Source: Acidiflorens sp963847715 (GTDB lineage: Bacteria > Acidobacteriota > Terriglobia > Terriglobales > Acidobacteriaceae). From it: a DNA stretch of 64,000 nt. How positions within the stretch are numbered: position 1 is the first letter of the stretch; each line of letters starts with the position of its first letter. The notes under the pieces were generated by a model that saw nothing but the letters and a program-made list of their open reading frames with translations, did no database searches and was not told the DNA's origin. The DNA lies in assembly GCA_963847715.1 (NCBI GenBank), contig CAWKAZ010000012.1, positions 434,001 to 498,000 of the forward strand, in the 5' to 3' direction. The translations under genes and the position numbers were made by a program. Positions 1 through 8,578 of the stretch are shown one piece after another.

Positions 1-587
1 GCCGTTTCGAGCCGGCCAACGTCCGAGGTGAAATCCTGATCCAGGTAATACTTCTGAGTGAAATTGACCACGAAGATCTCGTCTTGCGGATTACTGGCTC
101 GTATCAGATTAAGAACCGCACGGTTCACCTCGTCCCGTTTATCGCGCATAGAACCTGAGTTGTCGACAACGATACCCATGGCCACGGGCACGTCCTGCTT
201 TCGGAATGAAGTGATTGGCTCCGGAGTTCCGCCTTCAACAACGGTGAATGCATTGCGATCCAGGCCGGGAACGATGTGCCGCTGCTCGTCATACACGGTA
301 GCGTGGAGTATCACTTCTTCTACATCTTTCTTGAATACGAACATGCCGCCTTGATCGGACCCGCTCGGCTCCTGCGCGGAACTCGGTTCTTGAGACGAAT
401 CCGAGGGTTCTGTCATGGTTCCATTGGAAAGCGGATCTTCTGCCGGCTTCGAGGTAGCGGCAGCGGCGGGGGCCGTCGTATCAGGCGCGGGTGTTTGTGC
501 TTCGCCGACGGAGATCAGGATTCCGAACAAGATCCCGGATAGAAGAATGGGCCTAAGCAGCCCTTGTCTTGGAGGGGCAGAAAACAT
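1..587 (-). CDS. VWA-domain secreted protein (N-terminal part, cut by window start)
   Basis: Reading the minus strand from ATG at 587 gives about 195 residues that run off the window without a stop. An SD-like AGGAG lies 7 nt upstream of this ATG; an in-frame ATG at 593 is too close to it. Residues 1-30 form a signal peptide (hydrophobic core LLSGILFGILISV). A Pro/Ser/Glu-rich linker follows, then a short beta domain (VILHATVYDEQRHIVPGL) and the start of a von Willebrand factor A domain with the MIDAS motif DNSGSMRD. This matches the VWFA-related proteins abundant in Acidobacteriota, which are exported and probably bind a metal-dependent ligand. The real function is unknown; the C-terminal part lies outside the window. 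Confidence 0.85.
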   Translation of the reverse strand, partial: MFSAPPRQGLLRPILLSGILFGILISVGEAQTPAPDTTAPAAAATSKPAEDPLSNGTMTEPSDSSQEPSSAQEPSGSDQGGMFVFKKDVEEVILHATVYDEQRHIVPGLDRNAFTVVEGGTPEPITSFRKQDVPVAMGIVVDNSGSMRDKRDEVNRAVLNLIRASNPQDEIFVVNFTQKYYLDQDFTSDVGRLET

Positions 588-620
588 TGTCATTCTCCTG
601 CAAGCTTGGAACAAAATAAA

Positions 621-643
621 GTCCCGACCCTGAGGGTCGGGAC
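621..643 (-). terminator. Rho-independent terminator of the Gln/Gly-rich gene
   Basis: A 10-bp GTCCCGACCC/GGGTCGGGAC stem with a 3-nt loop is followed on the minus strand by TTTATTTT. It lies 27 nt past the stop of the minus-strand gene at 670-915. Confidence 0.8.
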
Positions 644-669
644 TTTCATCCGATTCTGGTTTGAAAAGA

Positions 670-915
670 CTACGAAGCGCGACGCTGACGGTCGCGGTTC
701 CGTTCATCTTCCTCGTTGTCCTGTTGACCCTGCCCGCCCTTCTTGGGCTGCTGTTGCCCTGTTTGCTGGTTCTGCTGGCCGCCGTGCTGCCCCTGTCCCG
801 GCTGTCCGGACTGGCCGCCGTGCTGACCCTGTCCCGGCTGTCCAGACTGGCCACCTTGCTGCCCCTGTTGGTATTGGCCACCCTGCTGGCCCTTCTTTTC
901 CATATCGTCTGCCAT
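670..915 (-). CDS. Gln/Gly-rich low-complexity small protein
   Basis: The product is 81 residues: a short start (MADDMEKK), then roughly 50 residues dominated by Gln and Gly (units like HGGQSGQPGQGQ), then an acidic/basic tail (NEEDERNRDRQRR). ATG at 915 is preceded by GGGAGG at good spacing and the gene ends in a strong terminator, so it is probably expressed. There is no signal peptide or membrane segment, so it should be cytoplasmic and disordered. I know no function. Low-complexity Q/G proteins can phase separate or act as stress proteins, but that is speculation here. Confidence 0.7.
   Translation of the reverse strand: MADDMEKKGQQGGQYQQGQQGGQSGQPGQGQHGGQSGQPGQGQHGGQQNQQTGQQQPKKGGQGQQDNEEDERNRDRQRRAS
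778..849. repeat. Two tandem 36-bp in-frame repeats
   Basis: The units at 778-813 and 814-849 differ at only two positions. Each encodes HGGQSGQPGQGQ on the minus strand. A partial third unit follows to about 890. The repeat length is a multiple of three, so the array can expand or contract without breaking the gene. Confidence 0.85.
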
Positions 916-1103
916 GAAACCTCCCTAGCAAAGCACGAGCCGCTTCGCGCCTTGAAATTTATTAACTGCATTCTTTAGTTGCCGGAATGGAAGTCGGGGT
1001 TGGGTTTCGCGCTTCTGATATATACACGAGGCGCGTGGATTGTTGGGTCTGAGGCTGGGTCTGAATCAGCCGGGATTTCCGGGCGGTAGCGAGCACAAAA
1101 ATA

Positions 1104-1134
1104 GCGACGGCCCCTTTTATTAGCGGGCCGTCGC
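1104..1134 (-). terminator. Rho-independent terminator of the DUF1328 gene
   Basis: A perfect 10-bp stem GCGACGGCCC/GGGCCGTCGC with an 11-nt loop is followed on the minus strand by TATTTTTG. It lies just past the stop at 1150. Confidence 0.8.
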
Positions 1135-1149
1135 AAAAGAGTAATTCCC

Positions 1150-1323
1150 TCAAGCTCGGCTGCCGCCTCGGCTGAAGTGAGTGGCCAGCGAAATTACGAA
1201 CAACACAAGGAACACGACGAAGAAGATCTTGGCAATACCCGCGGCGGCAACGGCTACACCGCCGAAACCCAAGATCGCCGCAATCAGCGCTACTACAAAA
1301 AATGTGATCGCCCAATTCAGCAT
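1150..1323 (-). CDS. DUF1328-family small membrane protein
   Basis: The 57-residue product starts MLNWAITFFVVALIAAILGF and has two hydrophobic segments (about residues 5-25 and 30-48) with the GFGGVAVAAAGIAK signature between them, then a short basic tail. This is the DUF1328 (YtjA-like) family of inner-membrane proteins, often stress-induced and of unknown role. ATG at 1323 was chosen over longer in-frame options because GGAGG stands 4 nt upstream and the family begins at MLNW. It ends at its own terminator, so it is a single-gene unit. Confidence 0.88.
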   Translation of the reverse strand: MLNWAITFFVVALIAAILGFGGVAVAAAGIAKIFFVVFLVLFVISLATHFSRGGSRA

Positions 1324-1753
1324 GGATCCTCCATTAATTTTGCTGCAGCCATCGTAAGAGAGGGGCGAACTCTGATGAATCCCATCGAAACTGTATCTTT
1401 TCATCCCAATTCTGGTAACTCGCGTGAATGCATGCGGTTTCAAAAAGAAGGGGAGCAGGCGCCTTGTGCTCCCGTGCACTAGCGCCTGCTCGTAATGGTT
1501 GGCAAATCAGAAGAATTCAAACTTACCGTGTTGCCCCGCCAATGCCCATACCGCGGAGTCCTTAGTTCGACGAAAAAAGACTTCGAAGAAAGCGAGGGGA
1601 GAACTGGAAAAGACAATTAGGGCAACCACTGTATGGACGATGGCTGCAGGTGCGTGTAGAAAAAGCACAAGCTCCGAACAACGGCTATCGTCTGCCGCTC
1701 AAAGGGAGCTCGAGGCAACTCGTTTGCCCGCCGCTTCGTCCCTCGGAGGTCAA
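1324..1753. other. Intergenic region without a recognisable gene
   Basis: This is the divergent spacer between the DUF1328 gene (minus) and the DUF5818 gene (plus). Open frames here show no SD site, signal peptide or family motif. It presumably holds both promoters, but I could not pick convincing -35/-10 pairs. Confidence 0.5.
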
Positions 1754-2176
1754 ATGAAACGAACGGCGAGTTTGCTGCTTGCGGTCGGTTCTCTGCTAGT
1801 TTCTCCTCTGGCAATGGCTCAGGAGCCGAAACCGATACCGCCGTATTCTTCTTCTGATCTTCTTGGACCCGACCTCATCGCATGGACAGAACAGCAAAAA
1901 CCTCAACCGATACCCGCCCCTCTTCCGGATCCCCCAGCGCAGCAGCAGGAAGACAAATCAACTCCTGAGCATCCTCAGCCGTTGTCGCGAACATTTACGG
2001 GACAGATCATGTTCGACCGCGGGGAGTACGTGCTTAAGACTTCTGCCGGCGATGTCTATCAAATCGACGATCAGCAGAAAGCCAAACAGTATGAAGGGCG
2101 CGAAGTGAAAGTTGTCGGTACGTTTTCAGGCGACGGTCACATCACGCGGTTGATCAGCATTGAAGCTATTTCCTGA
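1754..2176 (+). CDS. DUF5818-domain secreted protein
   Basis: ATG at 1754 follows GGAGGTCAA and opens a clear signal peptide (MKRTASLLLAVGSLLVSPLAMA, cut before QEPKP), so I prefer it to the longer open frame that starts at 1499. The 140-residue product has a Pro/Gln-rich linker (about 25-75) and a C-terminal beta domain: FTGQIMFDRGEYVLKTS, then YQIDDQQKAKQYEGREVKVV. This FTGxI...Y.LDD..KA..YEG.xVxVxG pattern is the DUF5818 domain common in Acidobacteriota, probably a small OB-like exported fold. Its function is unknown. Confidence 0.8.
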   Translation: MKRTASLLLAVGSLLVSPLAMAQEPKPIPPYSSSDLLGPDLIAWTEQQKPQPIPAPLPDPPAQQQEDKSTPEHPQPLSRTFTGQIMFDRGEYVLKTSAGDVYQIDDQQKAKQYEGREVKVVGTFSGDGHITRLISIEAIS

Positions 2177-2296
2177 TCGACTCTCATGAGTCCTACCCGA
2201 TGGATGCTTCGCCCCTACGGCATCCATGGGATTGGCGGCTTGCGAGGGTTGCCGCAGACTCGGACGAGTCTGGATCTTCAAAGGGAGGCGCAATCG

Positions 2297-2809
2297 ATGT
2301 CGGCAAGGAAACTCACGTTACTCTCAACACTGCTACTATGCGGCGCATGGGCCGTAGCGCAAAGCGCGCCCGCCCATAGTGCACCTCCGCCTGCGGGGAG
2401 TCCGGGTACCCAAAGTCAAACTCCCGGAACCGTAACACCCGCGCCCGGCACAGCGACGCCGCCGGGCCAAACAGCGACACCGCCCGCGCACACCGCGACA
2501 CCTCCGGCGAGCACGACGCCATCCACAGTACCCGGAGCAACCTCGACAAACCCGCCGACTCCAGGGAGCAGCACGCAGCCGTCCACCATTAATCCGAATA
2601 CGAATCCGGGGAGCAGTCCGGCGGGATCGCCATGCGGCGCTTTGCCAGGCGCTCCAGGCGCGTCGGCCGGTTCCACAACGAATCCGGGTGAGGCCCCTTC
2701 ATCTCCCGGGAACGCGGGCAACGCAACCACACCAGGCGCACCGAATCCAGGAACACCGTGCCCGCCCACTAATTCGACGAGTGGGACCAATGGACCACCC
2801 TCGCACTGA
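2297..2809 (+). CDS. Secreted Pro/Thr/Ser-rich low-complexity protein
   Basis: ATG at 2297 lies 6 nt after GGGAGGCGCAA-type SD and gives 170 residues with a signal peptide (MSARKLTLLSTLLLCGAWAVAQ). The mature part is almost only P, T, G, S, A and N, in loose repeats such as TATPPGQTATPPAHTATPP. It has two cysteines (PCGALPG and PCPPT), which could pair. Such stretches are typical of extended, possibly glycosylated cell-surface linkers. No enzyme domain is visible. The gene is about 120 nt downstream of the DUF5818 gene and ends in a strong terminator. Confidence 0.65.
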   Translation: MSARKLTLLSTLLLCGAWAVAQSAPAHSAPPPAGSPGTQSQTPGTVTPAPGTATPPGQTATPPAHTATPPASTTPSTVPGATSTNPPTPGSSTQPSTINPNTNPGSSPAGSPCGALPGAPGASAGSTTNPGEAPSSPGNAGNATTPGAPNPGTPCPPTNSTSGTNGPPSH

Positions 2810-2847
2810 AAAAGTTTGGGACGAGCTGGCGCTCGCCCCTTTCTAAC

Positions 2848-2880
2848 GCGGACCCGATTCTCTCCCGGGTCCGCTTTTTT
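2848..2880 (+). terminator. Rho-independent terminator
   Basis: A 9-bp perfect stem GCGGACCCG/CGGGTCCGC with a 9-nt loop is followed by six T. It ends the Pro/Thr-rich gene and lies before the convergent Ig-like gene. Confidence 0.9.
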
Positions 2881-2913
2881 ATTCGCAACTGCGCTGTAGC
2901 GAATAACAAGTCT

Positions 2914-4203
2914 TCACTGATACGAGAATGTCATTTTATCGAGATAGATGGAATAAGGAGATTGAACATTATTCCCGTCCATCTGATAGTTCACGGTGAT
3001 CCCGTACCATCCGGGTGCGGCGCCCGGGCTGTAGTACCTATTCAGAGTATTTGTGACTCCGTTCAGAGTGATCGACTGATAGAGGAGTTGGTTGTTGGAG
3101 GTCCGTTGCACTTGCAGCGTCAAGTGATTCCATTGGTTGTTGTTGGGATAGCAGGGAACACCGGTGTGAACCCAGTGGGCGTTGACGTTGTCCCAGATAT
3201 CCCATTCGTTGCCGCCGGCGATCCGGCATTCGTGACCCCAGATGAAGCCCATTCCGTCGAAGAACTGGTTGAAATCGAATTCCAGCGCTTGGGACGCGCC
3301 CAAATTGCTTCCAAAGAAATAGACGTCGTAAGTGAAATTGTGGACGTTCGGCACGATCTGATGGTTCTGGTCGGGTAGGTTTTGCGAGGAAAAATCGCCG
3401 ACCAAGTGATTATTAAACAGCACGTCCCAATAAGGGCCAGTTCCACCGATCTTGTATTGGGTGGCATTTCCGGATAGGGATGGCGAGTTGATTCCCTGGT
3501 ACATCGCCCAAGTGATTTGAGGCCCGCAGGGATTACAGTCGACGAAATCGGGCGGCCCTTGTCCGGCGGCGGCCCAGCCCCCGCTGGCTTGCAGATTGGT
3601 GAAGGATTTTCCGCCGACGTTGATCGTCACCGGTGTGACCGAAGCACCGCCGCAGTTGTCCCATTCAATCACCGTTGTGTTGTATGTCCCCGGATTCAAG
3701 GAGAGATTCGTATTGAGGTTCGATCCACCGGTAATGTATGCCAATTGATAAGGAGCCGTGTAGATTCCCATCGAGCCCACGCCCCGGGAGCACGTGGTCG
3801 TCGCGGACGCGACAAAATTTACAGGTGAACCAACATTACTGTTATTGGCCGGCGAACCGACATTTACTCCAGATTGCGCGGTCACGGTAATCGTGACCTG
3901 AGTCGACCCCGCTCCGCCGCAGTTATCCCATTCTTCCACCACCGTATGGTAGGTTCCAGGATTCAAATTGATATTAGTGTTCATGCTGGTCCCGTTGACT
4001 ACGTAGACCAGGACGCCGGGCGCGGAATAGATGCCCATTGATCCGACGCCTTTCGAACACGATGAGGTCGATGCGGAGGCGATAAAATTTACAGATGTTC
4101 CCACGGTCGCACCATTACTGGGACTGGTGACTTGAACACCAGCGACTGCAGCAGGCGCCAAAATAGCGAACAACCCGAACAAGTTTAGGACAGACTTCAG
4201 CAT
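2914..4203 (-). CDS. Secreted protein with two Ig-like repeats and a C-terminal beta-sandwich
   Basis: ATG at 4203 (SD GGAGAG 8 nt upstream) gives 429 residues with signal peptide MLKSVLNLFGLFAILAPAAVAG. Two close copies of an Ig-like unit follow (about 22-110 and 112-200). Both carry VxVGSPxNxxxVGxxVNF, a Cys before (K/R)GVGSMGIY, and a second Cys in EWDNCGG; the two cysteines in each copy probably form a disulphide. The remaining 220 residues resemble a concanavalin/LamG-like sandwich (FDFNQFFDGMGFIWGHEC, YSIYLDKMTF) and hold three more cysteines. It is likely exported and may bind carbohydrate or a surface; that is inference. Related multi-copy families exist in Acidobacteriota, but no role is established. 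Confidence 0.75.
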   Translation of the reverse strand: MLKSVLNLFGLFAILAPAAVAGVQVTSPSNGATVGTSVNFIASASTSSCSKGVGSMGIYSAPGVLVYVVNGTSMNTNINLNPGTYHTVVEEWDNCGGAGSTQVTITVTAQSGVNVGSPANNSNVGSPVNFVASATTTCSRGVGSMGIYTAPYQLAYITGGSNLNTNLSLNPGTYNTTVIEWDNCGGASVTPVTINVGGKSFTNLQASGGWAAAGQGPPDFVDCNPCGPQITWAMYQGINSPSLSGNATQYKIGGTGPYWDVLFNNHLVGDFSSQNLPDQNHQIVPNVHNFTYDVYFFGSNLGASQALEFDFNQFFDGMGFIWGHECRIAGGNEWDIWDNVNAHWVHTGVPCYPNNNQWNHLTLQVQRTSNNQLLYQSITLNGVTNTLNRYYSPGAAPGWYGITVNYQMDGNNVQSPYSIYLDKMTFSYQ

Positions 4204-4665
4204 GCTTACTCTCTCCAAAAAAGTGGAATGGTTCTCAGGTGCTGACAACATTTCTTTCCTTGCCCATGGGCGTCCAGTGGGCGCTTTGGGGGAGTCTTTG
4301 AACTAGAGCTTGATTACAGCGAGGTTATCGAAGCGGTCGACCCAAACTCCTGTTAACCCGGCGGGATGCCGGAGTGGGCAAGGAGAACTTCCTGGAATCG
4401 ATCGGGAAATTTCCGAGAGCATACCAGAAACACTGTATTCATTTCACCAGAAAACAGTGGGCCGTTTACTCGATAGTACATAGGAGGGAATCCTGACCCC
4501 ACGCGCCGCTTCGATGCAAATGATTAGAACAAGGGCCTTCGACCCCAATAGGTATCGCGCCACTTCTGCCGCGCTTGCGCAACATCACATGCCTTTGTGA
4601 TTTCTGACACTGCGCGAAGTTTGGATTTCCGTGAGTATCGGGCCTTCAACTTTTTTCGAGGGTCT
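4204..4665. other. Divergent intergenic region upstream of the Rieske/cytochrome operon
   Basis: These 462 bases separate the minus-strand Ig-like gene from the plus-strand respiratory operon. An open frame extends upstream of the chosen Rieske start but lacks family features. I see no clear terminator or riboswitch; promoters for both directions must lie here. Confidence 0.5.
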
Positions 4666-5172
4666 ATGCCTGAAAACGGCAAGAAAAATCCGGAAGAACA
4701 AGACGGTGCCGCGCTAGATCGCCGCCAGTTCGTGAAGGTCGGCGCAACGTCGCTGGGTGTGGCGGGGCTGGGAGCCTGCGTGTTCGGATTCCGCTATCTC
4801 TCGCCCAACGTGCTTTACGAACCCTCGCCGATTGTCAGCGTCGGCCGGCCGGAGCGCTACACCGTCGGCTCGGTCACGCTGGATCCCCGCTTTGGAATTT
4901 TTGTGGTGCGAGCTGCGGAAGGCTTTTACGCCTTGAGCGCCGTGTGCACGCACCTGGGATGCCTCTCAACCTGGAAGGCCGATGCGGGAGTGATCGCCTG
5001 TCCTTGCCACGGCAGCACATTTCAGCGTGACGGGAGTACGATCTCAGGACCCGCCCCGTCCCCGTTGCCTTGGTTGAAAGTCTGGGTCGGCGACGACGGC
5101 TACCTCATGGTCGACCGCTCGACCACTTTGCCGCCACGTTCCGATTACGTCCAGGTGGAATCGCATGGCTAA
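4666..5172 (+). CDS. qcrA: Rieske 2Fe-2S subunit of a cytochrome bc complex
   Basis: The 168-residue product begins with a twin-arginine-type anchor (DRRQFVKVGATSLGVAGLG, about 18-36), so it should be Tat-exported and tethered by one helix. The Rieske domain holds both cluster-binding motifs, CTHLGC and CPCHGS, which supply two Cys and two His for a 2Fe-2S centre, followed by the GPAPSPLP Pro loop. It takes an electron from quinol at the Qo site and passes it to the cytochrome subunit. It overlaps the cytochrome b gene by 8 nt, which indicates translational coupling. ATG at 4666 is preferred because the anchor follows within 20 residues; the SD (GAGGG) is weak. Confidence 0.92.
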   Translation: MPENGKKNPEEQDGAALDRRQFVKVGATSLGVAGLGACVFGFRYLSPNVLYEPSPIVSVGRPERYTVGSVTLDPRFGIFVVRAAEGFYALSAVCTHLGCLSTWKADAGVIACPCHGSTFQRDGSTISGPAPSPLPWLKVWVGDDGYLMVDRSTTLPPRSDYVQVESHG

Positions 5173-6523
5173 GACGATTCACATTCCCGAGGGTGCGGCT
5201 CTCCATAACCCTCTGCATGCAATTGTGCGCTGGCGCGAAGATTTTCAGCGGATGATGTCTGCGCGAGTGATCGAGTCGCAGCTCGGCTTCCGCGTGACCT
5301 GGTATCTGGGCGCCCTCACGCTCGGCTGCTTCACCATTCAAGTCACCACCGGCCTGTTGCTGATGTTGTATTACCACCCCTCGATTCCGCAAGGCTACGC
5401 GGACATGAAGGACCTCGAATTCGTCGTTTCGTCCGGCTACATGCTGCGCAGTCTGCATCGCTGGTCGGCTCACGCCATGGTCTTCCTGGTCTTCATGCAC
5501 ATGGCGAAGGTGTTTTATCGCAAGGCCTATCGTCCGCCACGAGAACTGAACTGGATCGTCGGCGTATTTCTGTTATTGGCCACGTTGATGTTGAGCTACA
5601 CGGGCTATTTGCTGCCGTGGGATCAGTTGTCGTACTGGGGGACGACGGTCGGAGCGAACATCATGTCATCGATCCCGTTGATCGGGCCGAATCTGCGCTT
5701 CTATCTGCTGGGTGGCCACACGGTAAATGCGAACGCGTTGCTGCGATTCTATGTTTTGCACACGATGATGTTCCCGCTTCTGGTTATTGTGCTGATTGCC
5801 ATTCATCTCTGGCGGTTACACGAAGACGGCGGAATGTACGATCTTGATAAAAGTGGAAACCCGATTTTGCCGGAACACAGCGCGCTGGCGATGGCCGATT
5901 CGCCGATCAAGTTGGAAGAGGAGAAGACTCTTTCGTATCGCGAATTGCTGTTTCGCGAAGTGATCGGCATCGAAGCGCTGGCGGTCGTTCTTTTTGTCAT
6001 GGGCCTGTTGTGGAAGGCACCACTCGAGGAACTGGCAAATCCGCTGCATACCCCGAATCCCGCCAAAGCGCCCTGGTACTTCACGGGCTTGCAGGAGTTG
6101 CTGCACTACTTCCCACCGTTCGTGGCGGGAGTCATTCTGCCTGGCCTCATCGTGAGTGGTCTCTTCTTCATTCCTTTTTCTCCATTCTTCGATAACGTCA
6201 CGACCGGCGATGCGAACCGGTGGTTTCGCCGCAAACCACTGCGGATAGCCATCGCGACCGCGCTCCTCGTAGCTCTAAGCATCGTGTTGGTCCGCGTGCA
6301 CGCCTGGGACGCGCTGCTGCCTGCGCTCGTCGTGACGATTCTGCTTTCGTTCGCAAACGCGTCGACGATGGATCCGGCGCGAAGCTTCCGAAGCTGGCTG
6401 AGCGCCCGCTCGCTTTCCTTCTGGATCATGACCTTGTTCCTCATGGAAGCTGTGGTGCTGACGACGGTGGGTACCTTGCTTCGCGGTCCGAGTTGGACGT
6501 GGGTTTGGCCCTGGAGGGGCTGA
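5165..6523 (+). CDS. qcrB: Cytochrome b subunit (fused N- and C-terminal halves) of a bc complex
   Basis: The 452-residue membrane protein has the heme-bearing four-helix N-terminal half: HRWSAHAMVFLVFMH supplies ligands in helix B, and HTMMFPLLVIVLIAIHLWRLH those in helix D. A C-terminal half of four or more helices follows in the same chain. At the usual Qo PEWY position it reads KAPWYFTGLQELL; APWY-type variants occur in bacteria that use low-potential menaquinone, so menaquinol is the likely substrate (inference). The first gene overlaps it and the third starts directly after its TGA, so the three form one operon. The last 100 residues (extra helices after VRVHAWDALLPALVV) are less conserved. 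Confidence 0.9.
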   Translation: MAKTIHIPEGAALHNPLHAIVRWREDFQRMMSARVIESQLGFRVTWYLGALTLGCFTIQVTTGLLLMLYYHPSIPQGYADMKDLEFVVSSGYMLRSLHRWSAHAMVFLVFMHMAKVFYRKAYRPPRELNWIVGVFLLLATLMLSYTGYLLPWDQLSYWGTTVGANIMSSIPLIGPNLRFYLLGGHTVNANALLRFYVLHTMMFPLLVIVLIAIHLWRLHEDGGMYDLDKSGNPILPEHSALAMADSPIKLEEEKTLSYRELLFREVIGIEALAVVLFVMGLLWKAPLEELANPLHTPNPAKAPWYFTGLQELLHYFPPFVAGVILPGLIVSGLFFIPFSPFFDNVTTGDANRWFRRKPLRIAIATALLVALSIVLVRVHAWDALLPALVVTILLSFANASTMDPARSFRSWLSARSLSFWIMTLFLMEAVVLTTVGTLLRGPSWTWVWPWRG

Positions 6524-8578
6524 GTGAGTGTGAGCAATCAATTCGGCCGCATCGCACGTTTTTTCGTGGGCACTGCACCCCGCCGGTTTGCCTCGGTGAG
6601 CGTCTTGTTGGCCGTGGTCTCCTCGATCGCTCCCACGAAGGATCTGTTCAGCCAGTGGCGGCACTACCAACGACTCTATGTGCAGTTAATCCGCAACCGC
6701 CCGGATGCGGCTCGCCTGGAGCATCGCTTCACGAGCGGCATTCACCAGATATGGATTCCGGAACAGCATGTAGTCGATCGCTGCTCCACCTGTCACGTGG
6801 CGCTTCAAGAAGCGAGTTTGGCGGATGTGCGTAAAGAGCCGTTCCGTCCCCATCCAGCCATGCCGCACTCGCTCACGGAATTCGGATGCGTGGTCTGCCA
6901 TCATGGTCAGGGTGCCGCCACCACCGTTCAAGAAGCGCATTACAGCACCAAAGCATGGGAACAACCAATTCTTCCAGCCCGGTACACCGAGGCGTCCTGC
7001 GGGCAGTGCCACATGGATCCACTGGGCGGCACGCCTCATCTGAATCAGGGTCGCTTGTTGCTGGCCAGATTCGGATGCGCCCACTGTCACGCGATCACGC
7101 AACCGGATGGGACCCTGGTCGCTCCCGTGGACGAGCCGCCTTCGCTTGAGCATGTAGCGGAAAAGACGACGCGTGAGTGGATCTTCGCTTGGGTCAAAAA
7201 TCCGCAGGCCTACGCCGCGTCGGCGACGATGCCGAACTATCGTTTCAGCGATCAGGAAGCTGCGGATATTGCATCCTTTCTAATCGCGCAAAGCACGGCG
7301 TCAGAAAACTCGCACAAAGAGACGAAGAGCTTGGCTCCGCTGACTGGCGACGACGCTTTGCAGGCAGGAAAGAGTTTATACGGCACTTTGTTCTGTTCGT
7401 CGTGCCATGCCATTCAGAACGCCGCAGGAAACCTCGTCGGCGGAGACCTTGCCCCTGAGCTTACCCGCGTCGGCAACAAGGTGAATCCTGACTGGCTGCG
7501 GCGATGGCTGCAGGCTCCGCAAGGCTACGATCCGAAGACTCGCATGCCGCGCTACCGGTACGACGAGAAGCAGGTTGCGTTGCTATCGAGTTTCTTGCTC
7601 AGCAAGAAAGACGATGATTTTGCGGCCAACGTCCATCTGCCGGAATCGGACGCGCAGAGCGTCGCGCGTGGGAAAAAACTGGTCACCGACTACGGCTGCA
7701 CCGCGTGTCACCGCGTCAATGGCGTGAGTCCACCGGAGAGTTTCGCGCCTGACCTTTCGCGCATCGGCAGCAAGCCGCTGTTCCAGGTGGGGTTCATTCG
7801 TGGCATGCCAGAAACGCTGCCCGACTACATCGCCGGAAAGATTCATGATCCGCGCGCTTTTGGTCCGGCACTGAAAATGCCAACGTTCAGCCTGACGGAC
7901 GTGCAAGTAGAGAGTTTGACGACCGCATTGCTCGCTCAAACCGATCGTGCCGTGACAATGCCGCCGGAATTGGTACGCACAACGTCGCATGCCAAATACC
8001 ACCCGGGTGGAGATGCTGGACGGTTGATGGAAGATCTGCGCTGCCAGAGTTGTCATGCCATCAACGGCAATGGCGGAGATATGGCTCCGGACTTGAGCTT
8101 TGAGGGAAGCGCCGTGCAGCGGAAGTGGCTCCTGGATTTCATGAACAATCCCAACACGCTGCGTCCGATGCTGATTCGCAGAATGCCCAAGTTCAACTTG
8201 AGCAATGCCGAGATCAACAGTCTTTCCGATTACCTTGTCTCGGCCTTTCAGAAGTCGGGCTTCGATTCGCAGACGCTCGACCCTGCCGCATTGAATAGCG
8301 ATGCTGCAGTTCGGGGCAAGGAACTCTTCTATACGAAATACGCATGCCAGTCGTGCCATACCGCCGACTTCAAGAAGGACAAGGGCTACGTCGGACCGCC
8401 ACTCGCCGACGTAGGAGACCGGTTGACTCCCGTCTGGATCTTCAAATGGTTGCAGAACCCCAACGCTCTGACGCCGGGGACGTTAATGCCAAACCCGAAC
8501 CTACCTGACAGTGAAGCGAAAGATCTGACCGCATTCCTGGTCACGCTTAAAGCGCATCAGAAGGGAGGCGCGAAGTGA
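6524..8578 (+). CDS. Octaheme cytochrome c subunit of the bc complex
   Basis: The GTG start lies directly after the cytochrome b stop and gives 684 residues. One membrane helix (about 20-37) anchors it. Eight CxxCH heme sites follow: CSTCH, CVVCH, CGQCH, CAHCH, CSSCH, CTACH and two CQSCH. The first three are closely spaced, as in bis-His multiheme modules. The last five are each followed after 60-90 residues by MP(N/R/T/K)-type motifs (MPNYRFSD, MPRYRYDE, MPTFSLTD, MPKFNLSN, MPNPNLPD) that supply a distal Met, so they are tandem mono-heme class I domains. It sits where cytochrome c1 would be encoded and probably passes electrons from the Rieske centre to soluble or terminal acceptors. Confidence 0.9.
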   Translation: MSVSNQFGRIARFFVGTAPRRFASVSVLLAVVSSIAPTKDLFSQWRHYQRLYVQLIRNRPDAARLEHRFTSGIHQIWIPEQHVVDRCSTCHVALQEASLADVRKEPFRPHPAMPHSLTEFGCVVCHHGQGAATTVQEAHYSTKAWEQPILPARYTEASCGQCHMDPLGGTPHLNQGRLLLARFGCAHCHAITQPDGTLVAPVDEPPSLEHVAEKTTREWIFAWVKNPQAYAASATMPNYRFSDQEAADIASFLIAQSTASENSHKETKSLAPLTGDDALQAGKSLYGTLFCSSCHAIQNAAGNLVGGDLAPELTRVGNKVNPDWLRRWLQAPQGYDPKTRMPRYRYDEKQVALLSSFLLSKKDDDFAANVHLPESDAQSVARGKKLVTDYGCTACHRVNGVSPPESFAPDLSRIGSKPLFQVGFIRGMPETLPDYIAGKIHDPRAFGPALKMPTFSLTDVQVESLTTALLAQTDRAVTMPPELVRTTSHAKYHPGGDAGRLMEDLRCQSCHAINGNGGDMAPDLSFEGSAVQRKWLLDFMNNPNTLRPMLIRRMPKFNLSNAEINSLSDYLVSAFQKSGFDSQTLDPAALNSDAAVRGKELFYTKYACQSCHTADFKKDKGYVGPPLADVGDRLTPVWIFKWLQNPNALTPGTLMPNPNLPDSEAKDLTAFLVTLKAHQKGGAK

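Noticed and set aside
1499..1753. A longer open frame upstream of the DUF5818 start
   Set aside because: It has no SD or family match, and the ATG at 1754 follows GGAGG and opens a clear signal peptide.
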